From assembly GCA_017307165.1 (NCBI GenBank), contig JAFKGK010000001.1:310001-374000 (forward strand): a stretch of 64,000 nucleotides of DNA, given 5' to 3'. This document shows, one piece after another, positions 41,490-50,200 of the stretch (the first letter of the stretch is position 1; the number at the start of each line of letters is the position of its first letter). This stretch comes from Candidatus Melainabacteria bacterium. GTDB lineage: Bacteria; Cyanobacteriota; Vampirovibrionia; Obscuribacterales; Obscuribacteraceae. The notes below the pieces were generated by a model. The model did not search any database. It had not been told where the DNA came from and saw only the letters and a list, made by a program, of their open reading frames with translations. The translations under genes and the position numbers were made by a program.

Positions 41490-43708
41490 GCAGCAATAAG
41501 GATCAAGATACAAAAATCAGGATCGGTATAGACGTTGGTGGCACTTTTACCCATGCTGTGGCAATCGATGCAGCGACACTCAATGTCGTCGGTAAATCCA
41601 AGGTGCCTACCACGCATAGTGCAGCTCAGGGCGTTGCTCTAGGTATAGTTTTGGCTCTGCACCAGCTTTTGGAGACGACCGGCATCGCCGCCAAAGATGT
41701 GGCATTTATTGCTCATAGTACTACTCAAGCCACCAATGCCTTATTGGAGGGAGATCTTGTACGAGTCGGTATCATAGGACTTTCGCGTGCCTCCGATGCC
41801 TTTGTCGCGCAGCGCGCAATCAATCTCAGGCGAGTACCGGTAGCCGATGGTTGCTTTCTCGAGTGCGAGCATGCATTTTTTGTGGTCGATGACAAAATCG
41901 ATGTGGCCAAGATCGACTCTGCCCTTGCTTCTTTCAAAGCTAAAGGCTGCGGTGCGATTGCCGTCAGCCAGGCTTTTTCGGTCGATGATCCAGCAATCGA
42001 AAATCAAGTAGCTGAGATCGCTCGCAGTCATGGCTTTCTTGCGACTACTGGCAGCGAAGTCAGTCAGCTTTACGGGCTAAAAGTACGCACTAGAACAGCA
42101 GCGATCAATGCAGGCATCTTGCCCAAGATGATCGAAAGTGCCGACCTGACTGAAAAGAGCGTTAGAGAGGCCGGTATAACTGCGCCAATCATGATTATGC
42201 GTTCCGATGGCGGAGTTATGGATATCGAGGCCATGCGCAAACGTCCGATCCTATCTATACTTTCGGGGCCGGCGGCAGGCGTGGCTGCGGCAATGATGTT
42301 CCTGCGTATTTCGGATGGAGTCTTTCTCGAGGTTGGCGGCACCAGCACTGATATCTCTGCAATCGCCAATGGCCGAGCGCTGGTCAGATCGGCGCAAATA
42401 GGCGGACATCGCGTCTATATGCGCACCCTGGATGTGAGGACCATTGGTGTCGCCGGCGGTTCTATGAGTAGGCTTGACGGCCGTAGCATTACTCATGTCG
42501 GTCCCAGAAGCGCGCACATTGCAGGCCTGAGCTATGCGGCTTTTGCTAGTGATTTTGCCGGCCAGTATCGCGTTAAGACGATCAGGCCTCTGCCCAAGGA
42601 TCCGTCTGATTACCTCGCTCTGGAGCCTATTGCTGAGTCGTCTGGACAAAAAACTCTGACTATTACTCCGACTTGCGCGAGCAATTTTGTCGGTCTCGTG
42701 CCAGAGGGGGACGCATGCCGAGGGGATCTGCAAAAGATCGATACTGCTTTTGGAGTGCTGGCCGATCATTTTGGTAAAAGCGGAGCACAAGCCAAAAGAG
42801 AACTCGCAGAGCGTATCTTGACTCTGGCTGCCGAGCAGTGCATCCCGACCGTCAAGGCTTTGATCCAGGACCATAAGCTGGACGCCGAGCTGGTAAAGCT
42901 CGTGGGAGGCGGTGGTGGGGCTTCTGCTATCGTGCCGAGCGTCGCTCGCCATATCAAGATGCCATACGAGATTGCGGAGCATGCTGATGTGATATCGGCG
43001 ATTGGTGTAGCAATGGCTCTCATTAGAGAGACGATCGAAAGACAGGTGGACAATCCTGCCCAGGCCAATCAAATCATTTTGCAGATGCGCAGTGAGGCTT
43101 TTGACGCTGTTCATCGCATGGGTGCTGATCCGGCTACAATCGAAGTGCATATCGAGATCGATGCCAAAAGCTCGATCGTACGTGCCACTGCAAGCGGTGC
43201 CACCAAGCTCACCACCGGCTCCGGCAAAAAAATACTCGATCAAACCGAGCGACTCGCAGTCGTGGCAAAGAGTATGCGCATCGACCAATCCCAGATGCAG
43301 AGCGCGATTTGTACTATCTGTCGCACGGAGCAATTTGAGGTCTTTGCCAGTAACGCTAGCGCCAGTAAGACAAAAGGAATGTTTGGCTTAAACATTTTTG
43401 CTGACCACCGCATGGCATTGAGAGTGCTCGACAGCGATAGCATAATCAGGTTACAGGCTAGTGATGGGGACGCGTGCCTGACATCTGCAAGCGCCGCAGA
43501 GGGCACAATCCAGGGCATGATCGATAAGCACGCTCAATGGGGTGACGCAGGTAAAACCATACCCAATATCATTTTACTTATCGGCGCCAAGATCATCGAT
43601 CTCTCCGGTCTACTCGATGAGACTCAGGTCTTGTCCCTCGCCAAAGCAGAAATATCAAATCTACCGTCTGATAAACAAATCATTGTATTGGCCAAAAAGA
43701 CTCTTTGA
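41486..43708 (+). CDS. Hydantoinase/oxoprolinase family protein (HyuA-like)
   Basis: The 740-residue protein belongs to the ATP-dependent hydantoinase A/5-oxoprolinase N-terminal family. RIGIDVGGTFTHAVAID is the ATP-binding motif at the N-terminus. AHSTTQATNALLEGDLVRVGIIG and the second nucleotide segment (FLEVGGTSTDISAI, with SILSGPAAGVAAA before it) are conserved, and the late VGGGGGASAIVPSVA completes the actin-like core. The C-terminal 170 residues are less typical. No HyuB partner subunit is adjacent, which is unusual. I start at TTG 41486, overlapping the transporter stop (TTGA); an ATG at 41453 would overlap it by 37 bases. Confidence 0.85.
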   Translation: MSSNKDQDTKIRIGIDVGGTFTHAVAIDAATLNVVGKSKVPTTHSAAQGVALGIVLALHQLLETTGIAAKDVAFIAHSTTQATNALLEGDLVRVGIIGLSRASDAFVAQRAINLRRVPVADGCFLECEHAFFVVDDKIDVAKIDSALASFKAKGCGAIAVSQAFSVDDPAIENQVAEIARSHGFLATTGSEVSQLYGLKVRTRTAAINAGILPKMIESADLTEKSVREAGITAPIMIMRSDGGVMDIEAMRKRPILSILSGPAAGVAAAMMFLRISDGVFLEVGGTSTDISAIANGRALVRSAQIGGHRVYMRTLDVRTIGVAGGSMSRLDGRSITHVGPRSAHIAGLSYAAFASDFAGQYRVKTIRPLPKDPSDYLALEPIAESSGQKTLTITPTCASNFVGLVPEGDACRGDLQKIDTAFGVLADHFGKSGAQAKRELAERILTLAAEQCIPTVKALIQDHKLDAELVKLVGGGGGASAIVPSVARHIKMPYEIAEHADVISAIGVAMALIRETIERQVDNPAQANQIILQMRSEAFDAVHRMGADPATIEVHIEIDAKSSIVRATASGATKLTTGSGKKILDQTERLAVVAKSMRIDQSQMQSAICTICRTEQFEVFASNASASKTKGMFGLNIFADHRMALRVLDSDSIIRLQASDGDACLTSASAAEGTIQGMIDKHAQWGDAGKTIPNIILLIGAKIIDLSGLLDETQVLSLAKAEISNLPSDKQIIVLAKKTL

Positions 43709-43730
43709 GGTCCCGGAGACGACAATTGTC

Positions 43731-44141
43731 ATGGATATAACTAGATCATGCGATTTTTTTGCTTCTATGGATGACGATACTCTGTTTAGCCGTGGCCGCG
43801 AAGAGTTTAATCAGGGACTTTTTTTTGATTGTCACGAAAGCCTCGAGGCGCTGTGGCGGCGGCAGACTGATCCGGAAAAATCTTTTACCCAGGCATTGAT
43901 ACAGATCGCAGTTGCGCATCATCATCTGGGTAGAAATAATGTTAAGGGGGCGAGGACCTTGTATGACAAGGCACTCAGTCGGATCGACAAACCTTGCCCA
44001 GTTTTTGCTTTCTCTCGCTACAATGCGATAGATTTTGCGACTCTTGTCGCTTGCGCAAAGGCCAATTTAGCACTCTTGACTCGGATCCAACAAATGCAAG
44101 ACAACGATATGATCGATCAGATAATCGTACCTTCCATATAA
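43731..44141 (+). CDS. DUF309-family protein
   Basis: The 136-residue product matches DUF309: FSRGREEFNQGLFFDCHESLEALWRRQTDPEKSFTQALIQIAVAHHHLGRNNVKGARTLYDKAL, described here in two segments. The family hallmark is the F.....H...E..W pattern followed by QA.IQ.A. Conserved His and Glu residues suggest metal or acid-base chemistry, but no function is established. GGAG lies 13 nt upstream of ATG 43731. It follows the hydantoinase gene after 22 nt and is probably in the same transcript. Confidence 0.87.
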   Translation: MDITRSCDFFASMDDDTLFSRGREEFNQGLFFDCHESLEALWRRQTDPEKSFTQALIQIAVAHHHLGRNNVKGARTLYDKALSRIDKPCPVFAFSRYNAIDFATLVACAKANLALLTRIQQMQDNDMIDQIIVPSI

Positions 44142-44228
44142 GGACGAGCCCTTTACTAGCCCGCCGGTCGGTTGTTTCTAGCCTCAAGACCGGCTATCAT
44201 CAAAACACTGGATGTCCGGGATTTTGCC

Positions 44229-45143
44229 GTGAAAAACTCAAGCAGCACCATTTTAGTCGTCGATGACGAGCAGGCCAACACGACCTTATTGGCCGAGGTT
44301 CTCAAAAAAGCCAATTACGCCGTCAATGTTGCAAATGACGGTTTTAAGGCCATAGCTGCCTGCAAGGTGCGGACTCCTGACGTCATAGTGCTCGATCTGC
44401 ATATGCCCTTGATGGGAGGCATGGAGGTCTACAATCGTCTCAAAGCCGAAGAAAAGACCTCGCACATTCCCATTATATTTATGGCCTCCAGAGACAAAAC
44501 TCTGCCAACCTTCAATGGCGAAGAGGGTGACAACGAAGACATTATCTTTAAGCCTATCCAGGGCACAGAGCTATTGAGCCGCGTCAAGACAGTCCTAAAA
44601 GAAAAAGCGCTACGTGACGAGCTGCGCAAAAAAGAAGCACAGATCAGAGAGTTGTCTCTGACTGATAATCTGACATCTCTCAAGTCATCTCGATATCTGG
44701 ACGAGTTTTTGCAGATCGGCATCAGGCAGGCCAAGCGTTATAGCGTGCCTCTTAGCATAGTCATGCTGGAGTTGGACAGCCATGCCGATTTGCTCAAAAC
44801 ACTCGGCAAGCAGCAATTTGATCAGGTACTCACTCAGATTGCCCACCTTGTTGCCAAGCAGATGCGTGAGTCCGACATCGTGGTTCGTACCGGGGATTGT
44901 GAGTTTAGCGTAGTATTGACTTGCACGACTCGCGAGGGTGCAATCGAGGTAGCCGAGCGCTTGCGCAATTCGGTGCATAATGCCAATCTGGCTGGGATGG
45001 AGACTCCTATTACAGTATCGCTAGGCATTTGTCAGTACGCCAAGCACATGGACGATCGTGGCAATCTGCTGCTCTCGCATGCGCGAGCTGCCGTACAGCA
45101 TGCCCATAATACAGGCGGCAATATGACCTTGATGGCCGAGTAA
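44229..45143 (+). CDS. Response regulator with degenerate GGDEF domain
   Basis: The receiver domain (residues 5-125) is intact: TILVVDDEQANTTLLAEVL, the phosphoacceptor Asp in PDVIVLDLHMPLMGG, and Lys in IFKPIQG. A helical linker leads to a GGDEF-fold domain (about 140-304) that has lost key residues. The DxxxFKxxND region reads ELDSHADLLKTLG, and the signature is GDCEF rather than GGDEF. An RESD I-site lies five residues before it. Diguanylate cyclase activity is therefore unlikely; a c-di-GMP-binding or scaffold role is possible. I take GTG 44229 as start because the receiver begins there; TTG 44172 would add 19 atypical residues. Confidence 0.82.
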   Translation: MKNSSSTILVVDDEQANTTLLAEVLKKANYAVNVANDGFKAIAACKVRTPDVIVLDLHMPLMGGMEVYNRLKAEEKTSHIPIIFMASRDKTLPTFNGEEGDNEDIIFKPIQGTELLSRVKTVLKEKALRDELRKKEAQIRELSLTDNLTSLKSSRYLDEFLQIGIRQAKRYSVPLSIVMLELDSHADLLKTLGKQQFDQVLTQIAHLVAKQMRESDIVVRTGDCEFSVVLTCTTREGAIEVAERLRNSVHNANLAGMETPITVSLGICQYAKHMDDRGNLLLSHARAAVQHAHNTGGNMTLMAE

Positions 45144-45241
45144 CAATACTCAAGCTTTCCATGGGCATTTATCAGAGCCTGAGCGTCTTGTGCTAATATT
45201 TCTATGTCTTTCCGCTGAAACCCGTCTCAATGTACTTTTTT

Positions 45242-45315
45242 CGGGGCGTAGCGCAGCTTGGTAGCGTGTCCGTTTCGGGTGCGGAAGGCCGGAGGTTCAA
45301 ATCCTCTCGCCCCGA
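45242..45315 (+). tRNA. tRNA-Pro (anticodon CGG)
   Basis: A full cloverleaf of 74 nt folds. Acceptor CGGGGCG pairs with CGCCCCG. The D arm is GCGCAGCTTGGTAGCGT. The anticodon stem TCCGT/GCGGA holds the loop TTCGGGT with anticodon CGG. The T arm is GGAGG-TTCAAAT-CCTCT and the discriminator base is A. CCA is not encoded, and a T-run (ATTTTTT) follows that could end transcription. Confidence 0.95.
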
Positions 45316-45353
45316 TTTTTTGATTTTACACAACCAGATTTAGATAATTTTTT

Positions 45354-46004
45354 ATGCTGGCCTATCTCAAAGGGACAATCGAGGGGCGCGAGATCACCGG
45401 CGGTCCGGTTGACAAAGTCCTGCTCGACGTCAACGACATCGGTTATGAGCTCAATATGGCACATGCCTCTGCTCTTTCTGTCGGTGCGGTGGGAGATGCA
45501 GTAAAGATCTACGTGTCTGTAGCGATTCGCGAGACAGAATGGACCATATTTGGTTTCAAATCGCCTCACGAAAGACAGCTCTTCAATGTCTTGCAGTCGG
45601 TGTCCGGCATCGGTCCAAAGCTAGCTCTGGGATGTGTTGGCGCTCTTGGCGTCGAGACTCTGGTCGAGGCTATACTCTCTGACAATCCTAAAATGATCTC
45701 TCAGGCGCCAGGTGTTGGCCCAAAGGTGGCACAAAAAATAATCATCGATCTCAAAACAAAGATCGAAGACTTTGCTCGCTCTCTTCAAATGGAAATGGAT
45801 GGTGCCAATGGAGATGGATCGCAAAGTGCCTCCAACAAACTGATATACGAAGAAGCCATAGAGATCCTGGCCAATCTCGGTTATACGGCCACCGAGATAC
45901 ATCAAGCAATCAAAAAAGTGAAAGAAGCCAGTAATGATGTGGATAGCGCAGAAGAAGTGATGAGGCTATCATTAAAAATATTGGGATCCGCTGCTAAGGG
46001 TTGA
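45354..46004 (+). CDS. ruvA: Holliday junction DNA helicase subunit RuvA
   Basis: RuvA binds four-way junctions and loads RuvB for branch migration. The 216-residue length is slightly above the usual 200. Domain I (OB fold) starts MLAYLKGTIEGREI and contains VDKVLLDVNDIGYELNM. Domain II has the two helix-hairpin-helix motifs SVSGIGPKLALGCVGALG and QAPGVGPKVAQKIIIDLK. Domain III (EEAIEILANLGYTATEIHQAIKKV) contacts RuvB. It lies 38 nt after tRNA-Pro. ruvB and ruvC are not in the window. Confidence 0.96.
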   Translation: MLAYLKGTIEGREITGGPVDKVLLDVNDIGYELNMAHASALSVGAVGDAVKIYVSVAIRETEWTIFGFKSPHERQLFNVLQSVSGIGPKLALGCVGALGVETLVEAILSDNPKMISQAPGVGPKVAQKIIIDLKTKIEDFARSLQMEMDGANGDGSQSASNKLIYEEAIEILANLGYTATEIHQAIKKVKEASNDVDSAEEVMRLSLKILGSAAKG

Positions 46005-46058
46005 GGTCCTGGGCGGTGGTATCACAGGTAGTGTCGCGTTCCTCAAAGATAGATACCC

Positions 46059-46667
46059 ATGCCTCTCAGACGGTTATCATCGCTCATAGTCTCTCTCGCG
46101 GCTTATTGCATCTTTGTTGGGCTGCCGGTCTGGGGCATCGCCATGCCGATGCCGCGAGGATTTATCGATATGCCGATGCAGCAATGCTACGTATTGCTTT
46201 CGGTTTTGTTTGCGATCGCGGGAGCACTCCGTGATTTTAGCCCGGGTAGCTTATTGCAGATGCGGTGGCGTAGCCTTGGCCTCTTGCTTGCCTGTCTGGT
46301 CTATGGATCGTTGTATCTGGCCAGTGCGATACTCTGCCCACGATTGAGGATCGGCGTCATCCCTATGCCTTTTGGGGCGATCGATCAATATGCTTTTCTA
46401 GCTTCTATCGCTGGTTCAGTCTTGTTTTTTTATGGTCTACGTTGGGGTGTCCTAAGTGCGGGACGTCGGGCATATCTTGCTTATCCACAGTATCTGGGAA
46501 TATTGCTTTTCGCTCTAGGTATAGCCCTCGCTCATCGAGCCTGGCTACCGCTTTTGGCTTTGCCTGGGCTGACCATACTGTTTATCTGGCATACGCAGAG
46601 GCAAGCTCTCATACAAGATAGTCCTGCAAGCAGAGCCAAATACAAAGTAATGCCATTGGTCTGGTGA
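46059..46667 (+). CDS. Membrane protein resembling isoprenylcysteine/phospholipid methyltransferases
   Basis: The 202-residue protein has five or six hydrophobic segments. The C-terminal third (AYPQYLGILLFALGIALAHRAWLPLL, then LTILFIWHTQRQALIQD and YKVMPLVW) follows the pattern of ICMT/PEMT-type membrane methyltransferases, where HPxYxG...GxxL...W, a conserved EE and a final Y..Y...R.P bind AdoMet. Here the HP is YP and the Glu pair is replaced by QRQ, so catalysis is doubtful. The N-terminal part is Met/Pro-rich. It may be a divergent member or an inactive derivative. It lies alone between ruvA and a leader-preceded small gene. Confidence 0.6.
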   Translation: MPLRRLSSLIVSLAAYCIFVGLPVWGIAMPMPRGFIDMPMQQCYVLLSVLFAIAGALRDFSPGSLLQMRWRSLGLLLACLVYGSLYLASAILCPRLRIGVIPMPFGAIDQYAFLASIAGSVLFFYGLRWGVLSAGRRAYLAYPQYLGILLFALGIALAHRAWLPLLALPGLTILFIWHTQRQALIQDSPASRAKYKVMPLVW

Positions 46668-46754
46668 GAAAGAGCTAATGTGAGCTGTATTGAATGAGTC
46701 TGAAAAGTATTGCAGCGCAAAGCTTTTCGGGTTTTGCTCTCTCGGTCCATGATG

Positions 46755-46834
46755 TCAAGTGTTGATCCCACTTGAGAAGCAATTAGAATGCAGTTACGGA
46801 CTAATACCGTACAGGAGAGGATATTTCATATCCT
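46755..46834 (+). ncRNA. Hairpin-rich leader or small RNA candidate
   Basis: Three hairpins occur in 80 nt upstream of the 71-codon gene at 46876. TCAAGTG/CACTTGA lies at 46755-46761 with 46769-46775. ACGG/CCGT lies around 46795-46809. AGGATAT/ATATCCT lies at 46818-46824 with 46828-46834, followed by TTT. The density of perfect stems in a 208-bp spacer is above what the rest of the window shows. It may be an untranslated leader or a small RNA; no known riboswitch motif is recognised. Confidence 0.35.
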
Positions 46835-46875
46835 TTTATCCCGCCCTCAAATGGCTGGCAATATGGAGAGCTTAT

Positions 46876-47091
46876 ATGACAGAGACCACCCTCACTAACG
46901 ACGAACGCCGCTGCCTACAGATGTGGTTTAGACAAGCCATCGCAAAACTCGAACTAGAAGAAGTAACCAATGTGATGCTTGAAAATTATCCATTAGAGGA
47001 TGAGACGGCAAATGCTCACAAGAGCGTCGTAACGCGCAGGAGGGCCAGTCGCGGCAAATTGAGCTCGCATATCAAGGAGTTGAGCGTCTAG
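46876..47091 (+). CDS. Small protein of unknown function
   Basis: ATG 46876 is preceded by GGAGAG at ideal spacing, which supports a 71-residue product. The frame is open further upstream to 46759, but that part lies in the hairpin-rich leader. The sequence has an acidic helical first half (TNDERRCLQMWFRQAIAKLE, LEEVTNVMLENYPLED) and a basic end (TRRRASRGKLSSHIKEL), which could bind nucleic acid or an acidic partner. No family is recognised. A clear intrinsic terminator follows 37 nt after the stop, so this is a single-gene transcript just upstream of dnaE. Confidence 0.65.
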   Translation: MTETTLTNDERRCLQMWFRQAIAKLELEEVTNVMLENYPLEDETANAHKSVVTRRRASRGKLSSHIKELSV

Positions 47092-47128
47092 CTCATTCAA
47101 TAGTCTGAGGCTTTGAGCCATTATCCGA

Positions 47129-47166
47129 GAGCCTGATCCTGCAAGACATAGGATCGGGCTCTTTTT
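47129..47166 (+). terminator. Intrinsic terminator before dnaE
   Basis: GAGCCTGATCCT (47129-47140) pairs with AGGATCGGGCTC (47150-47161), with one G-T pair and a 9-nt loop, followed directly by TTTTT. Confidence 0.88.
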
Positions 47167-47227
47167 GCTTGGCTTGCCTATATCCAATCCAGTTCAGATG
47201 TGAGTACTTATTTGAACTAAATAAATC

Positions 47228-47272
47228 GATTATCCGTCTCAATCTAGTGGAATTATCTAGAATAGCGATAAT
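47228..47272 (+). promoter_or_regulatory. Nested inverted repeats upstream of dnaE
   Basis: GATTATC (47228-47234) is complementary to GATAATC (47266-47272), enclosing TCTAG (47243-47247) and CTAGA (47257-47261). They end 16 nt before the dnaE start. They could be an operator or a leader hairpin; function is inferred. Confidence 0.35.
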
Positions 47273-47288
47273 CCGATGAGGTATTTAC

Positions 47289-50200
47289 ATGGCGCCCAGA
47301 CCGTATGTTCCTTTGCATCTCCACACCGAGTACAGCCTGCTCGATGGGGCAACTATGATCAAGGAGCTGGTCAAAAAAGCCAAGTCCAACAATATGCCAG
47401 CTGTCGCCATCACCGATCATGGTGTCATGTATGGTGCCGTTGAGCTGACCAAGACCTGCCAGGAGATGGGCGGAGTCAAGCCCATCATAGGCTGCGAAGC
47501 CTACATTATCGATGGCGATATCACCGACAAAAAGCAAAAACAACCTCTCTATCATTTGACGATGATCGCTCAAAACAAAGAGGGTTACCGCAATCTAGTC
47601 AGGCTCAATAGTCGTGCTCATATCCATGGCTATTACTACAAGCCTCGGATCAACAAGCAGATGCTCGAGGAGCATAGCAAGGGCTTGATCGTCCTATCTG
47701 GCTGTCTGGGAGCTGAGCTTTGCCAGCACTTGCTCAAAGACGATGTCGACAAGGCCCGAGCCAGCGCTGGGTGGTACAAAGAGGTCTTTGGCGACAATTA
47801 CTACATCGAGATCCAGGACCATGGCTATCCAGAGGACCGCAAGGTCAACAAGCACTTGATCCAGATCGCTCGTGATCTAGACATCAAGCTATGTGCTACC
47901 AACGACAGTCACTTTACCGATAAGGCCGATGCCAAGGCGCATGATTGCCTGCTCTGCATTCAGATGGGCAAAAACGTGACTGACACCAACCGGATGAAAT
48001 TTAGCGGTTGGGAGTACATCAAAAACGGCGATGAGATGGCCGCTCTTTTTAGAGATCACCTTGATCTACAACACATCGAAGAATCACTGCGCACGACTCT
48101 CGAGATCGCGGACAAGGTCGAGGTGGTCAAATTGGCCTCCGATCCCAGGTTGCCTGTATTTGAGGTCCCGCCGGGTCACACGGCCGAGAGCTTTCTCAAC
48201 AAACTAGTCTTTGATGGCATCAAGGCTCGCTATCCTGAGATTACCAAAGAGGTCGAGGACAGGGCATTTAGAGAGCTCAAAGTCATCGAAGACATGAATT
48301 TTGCCTCTTACTTTTTGATCGTTGCAGACTTTATCAATTATGCCAAATCCAAGGGCATACCTGTTGGTCCTGGCCGGGGATCAGCCGCAGGCTCATTGGT
48401 AGCCTATGCCATGGGCATCACCAATATCGATCCTATCCGCTACAACTTGCTCTTCGAGCGTTTTCTCAATCCCGAGAGAAAGTCAATGCCAGATATCGAC
48501 ACCGATTTTTGCATCGAACGTCGTGGCGAAGTCATCAAGTATTGCGCCGAAAAATACGGTGACGATCACGTGGCACAGATCATTACTTTCAACCGAATGA
48601 CCTCCAAGGCCGTTATCAAAGATGTGGCGAGAGTACTCGAGTTTCCTTTTGGTGAAGCCAACAAGCTAGCAAAAATGGTGCCTGTCGTGCGCGGCAAGCC
48701 AACGCCATTGGACGAGATGGTCAAGGACCATCCTGAGTTTAAGCAGGTCTATGCCACCAACGAAGAGGCGCGCCAGGTCATTGACGTGGCCCGCGACCTC
48801 GAGGGCACCAACAAGACTTTTGGCATGCACGCTGCTGGTGTGGTCATCTCCGATGTACCAATGGAAGAAATGGTCCCTCTCCAACGCAATAACGATGGCA
48901 CCATAATCGCGCAGTATTACATGGAGGATTGTGCCTACGTCGGTCTGGTCAAGATGGACTTTTTGGGTCTGCGCAACCTGACCATGATCGATAAGGCGGT
49001 CAAGATCATCAAGCAGACCAAGGGCCTAGAGATTAATGTTGACGAGATACCATTCGATGACGAGCCCACTTTCAGGCTTATTTCCAATGGTGACCTGGCT
49101 GGTGTATTTCAGCTAGAGACCTCTGCCGGGATGAAGCAAGTCGCTCGCGACATGAAGCCTTCCAATATGGAGGACATCTCGGCTCTGATTGCTTTGTATC
49201 GTCCGGGTCCGCTCGATACTGGGATGATCGACAAGTTTATCGATTGCAAGCACGGCAAGATGAAGATTACCTATCTGACGCCGATGCTAGAAGTGATCCT
49301 CAAGGACACCTATGGGCAAATCGTCTATCAAGAGCAGGTGATGCAGATCGCTCAGCACCTCGGTGGATACAGCCTTGGCCAGGCCGATCTTTTACGTCGT
49401 GCAATGGGCAAAAAGAAACCCGAAGAAATGGAAAAGCAGCGCGTGCTTTTTGTTTCTGGTTGTGCCAAAAACGCTATCAGTCAGGAGATAGCCGACCAGC
49501 TCTTTGACATGATGGTACAGTTTGCCGAGTACTGCTTTAACAAGTCTCACAGTCAAGCCTACGCTGTACTCACCTACCATACTGCTTATCTAAAGACGCA
49601 CCATCCAGTCGAGTACATGACTGCACTTTTGTCTTCGGTGTCTTCCGATCAAGACAAGGTCCAGGGGTATATTGCCGAATGCCAGGCAATGAATATCGAG
49701 GTGTTTGCCCCAGACGTCAATGTGTCCGGACGAGAGTTCACTGCTGATGGTGGCAATATCCGCTTTGGCCTTTCTGCGATCAAGGGCCTGGGGGATGGTG
49801 CGGTGCAGGCCATAGTCGAAGAACGACAAAACAATGGCCCTTTTGCTTCCATCCAGGACTTTCTTTCCCGTATCGACCTAAGACAGGTCAACAAAAAGGC
49901 CCTTGAGTCTTTGATCCGCTCTGGGGCTTGTCTGAGTCTCAATATCTCGCGCAAGCAGGCGCTTACCAATCTAGATTCGCTAGTCGAATCAGCCAACCGC
50001 AAGCAACAATCCAAGGCCACCGGGCAGATTAGTTTGTTTAGCTTCGGCCAGGAACAAGGCGTGGCTGGCATCACTCTTGATCAGCCTCTCGTCGGTGATG
50101 ATTCCGAATACAAAGAAGCAGAGCTCCAGGCGATGGAGCATGAGCTTTTAGGTTTTTATGTCACCAGTCACCCGCTCAAACGAGTAGCCAATCGCCTGCG

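Noticed and set aside
42251-43333. Long minus-strand reading frame (about 360 codons) opposite the hydantoinase gene
   Set aside because: It is antisense to a clearly conserved protein, has an unlikely Cys/His/Arg-rich composition and no family motif. It is a shadow of the real gene.
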